This document shows positions 50,464 through 64,000 of a stretch of 64,000 nt of DNA, in pieces. Made by a program: the position numbers and the translations under genes. This stretch comes from Scylla paramamosain (Eukaryota; Arthropoda; Malacostraca; Decapoda; Portunidae), in assembly GCF_035594125.1 (NCBI RefSeq), contig NC_087151.1, forward strand, positions 23,436,331-23,500,330, read 5' to 3'. Position 1 is the first letter of the stretch. The number at the start of each line of letters is the position of its first letter. The notes under the pieces were generated by a model that was given only the letters and a program-made list of their open reading frames with translations, was not told the DNA's origin and ran no database searches.

Positions 50464-52196
50464 AGAACACTAAAAATACATATTTTTTGTAATGTTGTTC
50501 TGTTTCTCCACATAGTGCTATTTACACGTTTTAGCGTTTTGGTGCCTAAGAAACTCAAAAACACTCAAAATACACGTCTCTCGTATTGTTCTTTTGTAGC
50601 GGTTTCGTACGTAACAAGCTCATAAACACTGAAAATACACGTTTTTGGTAAAGTTATTGTGTCCCTCTATAAAGGGTGTTTTTGCAAAGCATCCTATAAG
50701 GGGTAAATATACAAGATATCCCCCCCCCAAAAAAAACGTATCATTTGAGTGTTTATGAGCAGGTTGAAATGCTGAAATGCTGAAAAAAAAACATGGAAAA
50801 CACCCAATATAGGGGAAAAAATACCAAGAAAGTGTCTTTTTAGTTTTTTTTTTTAACGCCTTACATACCAAAATGCTAAAATGCGTGTAAAACGCCCTCT
50901 ATAAAAAAAAAAAAGAATATTATTTCTGTTGAGATTGTTACATAGATAAACGCCAAAATGCATAGAAAGTACCTTAGATAAGGCAACGAAAACACATCAC
51001 GAGAAAGGTGTATTAAAAGTGTTTTAGAGCTTCTTAGGTATCAAAAGGCTAAAACGCATGAATAACACTCTATAAAAAGAAACAGAACATGACCAAAAAT
51101 CGTGTTCTTTGCATGCATTTCGGCATTTTGGTATCTAACAAAGTGAAATACACTTAAATTACACGGTTCTGGTAATGTTTTGTTTTCCTTTTATTATTTT
51201 TTTTTACATATAGAGTGTTACTCATGCGTTTTCGTGTTTTAGTACCTAAGAAGCTCAAAAACACTCATAATGGACGTTTCTTGTAATGTCTTTTCGGTTC
51301 CTCATATAGAAGTACGTTTTTGACGTTTTTGTACATAACAAACTAAAAAAAAAAAAAACATACAAAATACCTGTTTTTGGTAATGTTATTGCATTACTCT
51401 ATATAGAGTGTTCTGCATGCGTTTTAACGGTTTGGTACGTAAGTAGCTCAAAAACACTGAAAATACAGTATTTTGGTAATTTTCTTTTTCTTTTCACATA
51501 CGGTGTTTTAGATGTTTTTTTTTTAGCGTTTTGGTGCCTTACACGCTTACACTCAAAATTTTCGTTTCTTGAAATCTAGTTTCCTTTTCCCATAGAGGGT
51601 GCTTTGCATACATTTTTTTGCTTTTTAGTACCTAACAATGTTAAACAAAATCAAAATACACATGTTTGGTAAAGTGGTTATGTTTCTCAATATAACATAC
51701 TATTTGTGCCTTTTAGCGTTTTTTTACCTAAGAAGCTCAAAAACTATCTTAGCAGTAAGTAATACGTGTCTCTCGTAATGTCTTTTTGTTTCCACATGTG
51801 GTACTTTGCATGCATTTTAGCGTTACATAAAGTGAGTTTTGTATGCCATTTACGTTTTGGTACATAAGAAGTTCAAAAACTGAAAAAAAAAAAAACATTT
51901 TTTTTGCTATATTGTTTTTTATTTTTTTATATATATATAGGAAGGACACTGGCCAAGGGCAACAAAAATATAATAAAAAAAAGAAGAGCAGTTAGCATGA
52001 AAATAGCGGTAGAAGACAGCTAGAGATGCAACATTGCGGCGGTGAGAGAGAGGCTGAAGACAGTCAGTTAGAGGAGAGGAGTTGATAAGACGAAAAGCTT
52101 TTGATTCCACCCTGTCTAGAAGAGCAGTATGAGTGGAACCCCCCCAGACATGTGAAGCATACTCCATACATGGATGGATAAGGCCTTTGTACAGAG

Positions 52197-54615
52197 TTAG
52201 CAGCTGGGAGGGGTGAGACGTCTCAGAGCACCTAACTTCATAGAAGCTGTTTTAGCAAGAGATGAGATGTAAAGTTTCCAGTTCAGATTATAAGTAAAGG
52301 ACAGACCGAGGATGTTCAGTGTAGAAGATGGGGACAGTTGAGTGTCATTGAAGAAGAGGGGATAGTTGTCTGGAAGGTTGTGTCGAATTGATAGATGGAG
52401 GAATTGAGTTTTTGAGGCATTGAATAATACCAAGTTTGCTCTGCCCCAATCAGAAATTCTTGAAATTCCATGAAAAGACGTGGAAAAGTGCAGGGTGGTA
52501 TCATCAGCGTAGGAGTGGATAGGACAATAAATTTGGTTTAGAAGATCATTAATGAATAAGAAGAGAGTGGGTGACAGGACAGAACCCTGAGGAACACCAC
52601 TGTTAATAGATCTAGGAGAAGAACAGTGACCGTCTACCACAGAAGCAATAGAACGGTCAGAAAGGAAACTTGAGATGAAGTTACAGAGAGAAGGATAGAA
52701 ACCGTAGGAGGGTAGTTTGGAAATCAAAGCCTTGTGCCAGACTCTATCAAAAGCTTTTCATATGTCCAAGGCAACAGCAAAAGTTTCTCCAAAATCTTTA
52801 AAAGTGGATGAGCAAGACTCAGTAAGGAAAGCCAGTAGAGCGCCCTTGACGGAACCCATACTGGCGATCAGATAGAAGGTTGTGAAGTGATAGATGTTTA
52901 AGAATCTTCCTGTTGAGAATAGATTCAAAAACTTTAGATAGGGGGGAAATTAAAGCAATAGGACGGTAGTTTGAGGGATTAGAACGGTCACCCTTTTTAT
53001 GAACAGGTTGAATGTAGGCAAACTTCCAGCAAGAAGGAAAGGTAGATGTTGACAGACAGAGCTGAAAGAGTTTGACTAGGCAAGGTGCAAGCACAGAGGC
53101 ACAGTTTCGGAGAACAATAGGAGGGACCCCATCAGGTCCATAAGCCTTCCGAGGGTTTAGGCCAGCGAGGGCATGGAAAACATCATTGCGAAGAATTTTA
53201 ATACGTGGCATGAAGTAGTCAGAGGGTGGAGGAGAGGGAGGAACAAGCCCAGAATCGTCCAAGGTCGAGTTTTTAGCAAAGGTTTGAGCAAAGACTTCAG
53301 CTTTAGAAATAAATGTGATAGCAGTGGTGCCATCTGGTTGAAATAGAGTAGGGAAAGAAGAAGAAGCAAAGTTATTGGAGATATTTTTGGCTAGATGCCA
53401 GAAATCACGAGGGGAGTTAGATCTTGAAAGGTTTTGACATTTTCTGTTAATGAAGGAGTTTTTGGTTAGTTGGAGAACAGACATGGTTCCGGGCAGAAAT
53501 ATAAAGTGCATGAGATTTTGGTGATGAAAGGCTTAAGTACCTTTTGTGGGCCACCTCTCTATCATGTATAGCATGAAAACAAGCTGTGTTAAACCAAGGT
53601 TTAGAAGGTTTAGGATGAGAAAAAGAGTGAGGAATGTATGCCTCCATGCCAGACACTATCACCTCAGCACACAAAAACGGGTCTCTGACACGGAAGCAGT
53701 AGTCATTCCAAGGAAAATCAGCAAAATACCTCCTCAGGTCCCACTAACTAGCAGAGTCAAAACGCCAGAGACACCTTCGCTTAGGGGAATCATGTGGAGG
53801 GATTGGAGTGATAGGACAAGATAAAGATATGAGATTGTGATCGGAGGAGCCCAACGGAGAAGATAGGGTGACAGCATAGGCAGAAGGATCAGGAAGGGTG
53901 ACAGCATAAGTATAAGGTCAGGGAAAGGTCAAGAATTTTGGGAGTATCTCCAAGACGGTCAGGAATACGAGTAGGGTGTTGCACCAATTGCTCTATGTCA
54001 TGGAGGATAGCAAAGTTGTAGTTCACCAGGATGGTCAGTGAAGGGAGAGGAAAGCCAAAGCTGGTGGTGAACATTAAAGTCTCCAAGAATGGATATCTCT
54101 GCAAGAGGGAAAAGGATCAGATTGTGCTCCACTTTGGAAGTTAAGTTGTCAAAGAATTTCTTATAGTCAGAGGAGTTAGGTGAGAGGTATACAGCACAAA
54201 TAAATTTAGTATGAGAGTGACTCTGTAGTCGTAGCCAGATGGTGGATAACTCGGAAGATTCAAGAGCGTGGGCACGAGAGCAGGTTAAGTCATTGCGCAC
54301 ATAAACGCAGCATCCAGCTTTGGATCGAAAATGAGGATAGAGAAAGTAGGAGGGAACAGAAAAGAGGCTACTGTCAATTCGCTCAGACACCTCAGTTTCA
54401 GTGAGGAAAAGAAGATGAGGTTTAGAAGAGGAGAGGTGGTGTTCTACAGATTGAAAATTAGATCTTAGACCGCGAATGTTGCAGAAGTTAATGAAGAAAA
54501 AGTTGAGGGGGGTGTCAAGACACTTAGGGTCGTCGACAGAAAGGCAGTCCGACCTAGGGACATTTATGGTCCCCTCTCCAGATGGGGACTCCGAGGCTGG
54601 TGTAGGAGTCGCCAT
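52197..54615 (-). pseudogene. LINE endonuclease-reverse transcriptase ORF (frameshifted)
   Basis: The ATG at 54615 opens 205 codons with AP-endonuclease motifs: Asn in FCNIRGLRSN, Glu in LLFLTETE, 'GCCVYVRND', 'YLSPNSSDY' and [10 protein letters not shown]. The remaining C-terminal endonuclease part lies in other frames to about 53700. Then a 230-codon frame (53511-52819) holds RT motifs: 'KAYGPDGVPP', 'HKKGDRSNPSNYRPIALIS', 'SDRQYGFRQGRST'. A third frame (52727-52197) holds GVPQGSVLSP, the catalytic SYADDTTLHF and the thumb 'WGRANLVLFN'. At least three frameshifts and a small deletion after the YADD box make it non-functional. In an active element this protein nicks the target and primes reverse transcription. 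Confidence 0.88.
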
Positions 54616-54860
54616 GATGATTTTAAAATTTTTGAGTGAAGGTTGTGTGTGTTATTAGGTGCTTGTAGTTTTGTGTGGAGGAAGAGAGTTGTCTATAGAG
54701 GGCAGGCTGTGACTGCCCCCCCTGTGTTGTGAGACACAAAGGGAAACGTTCAGTGAGGTCACAGCTGGGTTTAATGATAAGTTCACAGCACCCCCTGAAC
54801 AGTGCTTTAGACCTCACTGGGAGTAATTATCGTTTCGGAAGGTGTCTACTTCCCCCTCCT
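54616..54860 (-). promoter_or_regulatory. LINE 5' leader with predicted stem-loop
   Basis: Perfect 10 bp inverted repeats CAGTGAGGTC (54751-54760) and GACCTCACTG (54810-54819) enclose a second small stem, GTTCA...TGAAC (54781-54800). Such structure in the untranslated leader may matter for internal promotion or translation of the LINE; that role is inferred. Confidence 0.45.
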
Positions 54861-54864
54861 ATAC

Positions 54865-62012
<7,148 letters not shown>

Positions 62013-64000
62013 TTTGGAGCCACACATGTCCCCAGGGCGGACTGCTCTTCTAATAATGACCCTAAGTGTCTTGACACCCCCCTCAATTTTTTCTTCCTTA
62101 AATTCTGCAACATTCGCGGTCTAAGATCTAATTTTTAATCAGTAGAACACCATCTCTCCTCTTTTAAACCTCATCTTCTTTTCCTCACTGAAAATCAGGT
62201 ATCTGAGGCAAGTGACAGTAGGCCCTTTTTCTGTTCCCTCCTACTTTCTCTATCCTCATTTTCAATTCAAAGCTCAATGTTACGTTTATGTGCGAAATGA
62301 CATAACCTGCTCTCGTGCCCACGCTCTTGAATCTTATGAGTTTTCCACCATCTGGCTACGACTCCAGAGTCACTCTCAAACTAAATTCAGCTGTGCTGTA
62401 TAAATCTCCCCTAACTCCTCTGACTACAAGAAATTGTTTGACTACTTAACTTCCAAAGTGAAGCATATTCTGACTCTCTTCCCTTTTGCAGAGATCTCCA
62501 TTCTTGGAGACATCAATGTTCACCACCAGCTTTGGCTTTCCTCTCCCTTCACTGACCATCCTGGTGAACTAGCCTTCAATTTGGTATCCTCCACGACCTA
62601 GACCAATTGGTGCAACACCCTACTCGTATTCCTGACCGTTTTGGAGATACGCCTAACATTCTTGACCTTTTCCTCACCTATCATCGTTCTCCATATGCAG
62701 TCACCCTCTCTTCTCCGTTGGGCTCCTCTGATCACAATCTCATATCTGTATCTTGTCCTATCGCTCCAATCTCTCCTCAGGATCCCCCTAAGCGAAGGTG
62801 CCTCTGGCGTTTTGCCTCTGCTAGTTGGGGAACCTGAGGAGGTATTTTGCTGATTTTCCTTGGAATGACTACTGCATCCGTGTCAGAGACCCATCTTTGT
62901 GTGCCGAGCGCATAACAGAGGTGATAGTGTCTGTCATGGAGGCATATTTTCCTCACTCTTTTTCTCGACCTAAACTTTCCAAACCTTGGTTTAACACAGC
63001 TTGTTCTCGTGCTATACATGATAGATAGGTGGCCCTCTAAAGGTACTTAAGCCTTCCATCACCAGAATCTCATGCACTTTATATTTCTGCCCGGAACCAT
63101 GCCAAGTCTATTCTCCAACTACCCAAAAATACTCCTTCATTAACAGAAAGTGTCAAAATCTTTCCTAATCTAAATCCCCTCGAGACTTCTGCCATCTAGC
63201 CCAAAATATCTCCAATAACTTTGCTTCTTCTTTCCCTCTTTTATTTCAACCGGATGGCACCACTGCTATCACATCTATCTCTAAAGCTGAACTCTTCGCT
63301 CAAATCTTTGCTAAAAACTATACCTTGGACGATTCATCCTCTGACTACTTCATGCTTCACATTGAAATTCTTCGCAATGATGTTTTCCATGCTGGCCTAA
63401 ACCTTTAGAAGGCCTATGGACCTGATGGGGTCCCTCCTATTGTTCTCCGAAACTGTGCCTCCGTGCTTGCACCTTGCCTAGTCAAACTCTATCAGCTCTG
63501 TCTTTCAACATCTACCCTTCCTTCTTGCTGGAAATTTGCCTACATTCAGCCTGTTCTTAAAAAGGGTGACCGTTATAATCCCTCAAACTGCCGTCCTATT
63601 GTTTTAATTCCCTGCCTATCTAAAGTTTTTGAACAGGAAGATTTTTAAACAACCTTCTATCTGATCGCCAGTATGGGTTCAGTCAAGGCCGCTCTACTGG
63701 TGATCTGGCTTTCTTTACTGAGTCTTGGTCATCCTCTTTTAGAGATTTTGGTGAAACTCTTGCTGTTGCCTTGGATATATGAAAAGCTTTTGATAGAATT
63801 TGGCACAAAGCTTTTATTTCCAAACTATCCTTCTACAGCTTCTATTCTTCTCTCTGTAACTTCATCTAAAGTTTCCTTTCTGACCGTTCTATTGCCGCTG
63901 TGGTAGACGGTGACTGTTCATCTCCTAAATCTATTAACAGTGGTGTTCCTTAGGGTTCTGTCTTATCACCCACTCTCTCATTATTTATCAATGACCTTCT
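62013..64000 (+). mobile_element. LINE copy, 5'-truncated, continuing beyond the window
   Basis: On the plus strand it starts at the same truncation point as the 11005-13487 copy ('GAGCCACACATGTCCCC'). The endonuclease region shows 'YVRNDITCSRAHALES', a TAA at about 62400, '[11 protein letters not shown]' (about 62720-62750, the SDH motif) and frameshifts. The RT region shows 'CWKFAYIQPVLKKGDR' (about 63525), a small deletion near 63635 and 'INSGVP' at about 63935, where the window ends soon after. It is dead. Confidence 0.9.

Larger units (their letters stand above)
45501..52625 (+). repeat. Tandem triplication (period about 2.48 kb) of satellite plus LINE part
   Basis: The same block starts near 45501, 47979 and 50465 (word TACATATTTTTTGTAATG at about 45515, 47989 and 50475). 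Each copy contains plus-strand satellite, a short minus-oriented satellite piece (45725-46118, about 48198-48600, about 50685-51105), more plus-strand satellite and the 3' part of a LINE on the minus strand. In copies 2 and 3 the block is joined to LINE sequence at exactly the same word (GGAGAAGAAC then ACTAAAAA). In copy 3 the LINE continues past that word into its 5' half, so copy 3 holds the parental LINE. Confidence 0.9.
51942..54860 (-). mobile_element. Most complete LINE copy, with 5' untranslated region
   Basis: On the minus strand it runs from a structured 5' leader (54860-54616) through endonuclease and reverse transcriptase to the A-rich 3' end near 51942. Relative to the copies at 46930 and 49424 it has lost about 280 bp near 51980. 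The 5' end is where satellite gives way at about 54860. It shows one long ORF region and no separate ORF1 upstream. By domain layout (AP-type endonuclease then RT, no visible LTR) it belongs with jockey/I/RTE/CR1-like LINEs; the exact clade cannot be settled by eye. The family is present at least seven times in the window. Confidence 0.88.

Overview
The window looks like repeat-dominated nuclear DNA of an arthropod, most likely a decapod crustacean. The LINE family, the very long simple repeats and a Polinton embedded in AT-rich satellite fit that, but this is inference and the species cannot be fixed. I see no intact host gene, no rRNA or tRNA, and no bacterial-type operon.

Layout. (1) 1-6335 and 16975-18242 hold diverged AT-rich satellite in the plus orientation, built from roughly 90-100 bp monomers. 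(2) 6333-9867 is an island with a LINE fragment (itself carrying a 0.3 kb insert), poly(A), (AAC)n, (AAT)n, a 268 bp (GA)n and (TTC/TTA)n tracts. (3) 9868-16974 is the same kind of satellite in minus orientation, interrupted by a LINE (11005-13487) and an (AT)n tract. (4) About 18244-30305 is a decayed Polinton/Maverick, a virus-like DNA transposon, with all genes on the plus strand. The order is protein-primed DNA polymerase B (N-terminus missing), A32/FtsK-like packaging ATPase, retroviral-type integrase with a C-terminal chromodomain, a small basic protein, a small conserved-looking protein, a macro-domain-like protein, a minor-capsid (penton) remnant joined to a basic tail, the major capsid protein, an adenain-type cysteine protease, and a gene that appears to be spliced. 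Almost every gene carries stops or frameshifts. A 5'-truncated LINE sits inside the integrase. (5) 30306-45500 and 54865-62012 are plus-strand satellite with a clear higher-order pattern: five monomer types (A-E) recurring about every 480 bp, with three further (AT)n/(TA)n tracts in the first block and one in the second. (6) 45501-52625 is a tandem triplication (period about 2.48 kb) of satellite plus LINE 3' part. Its third copy runs on into the most complete LINE of the window (to about 54860). (7) 62013-64000 is another LINE copy.

Two large rearrangements explain much of the layout. About 58.57-64.0 kb is an inverted duplicate of about 11.41-16.97 kb: same satellite variants, same (AT)n position, same LINE truncation point and a shared nonsense codon. 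The left arm ends in a perfect 24 bp palindrome at 16951-16974, where young inverted satellite meets older satellite.

How the genes work together. In an intact Polinton the polymerase replicates the element, the integrase inserts it, the ATPase and protease serve virion packaging and maturation, and the major and minor capsid proteins form an icosahedral shell. Here the set is a fossil. The most unusual items are the macro-domain-like cargo gene, the gene with a readable 123 bp intron and poly(A) signals, and the chromodomain fused to the integrase.
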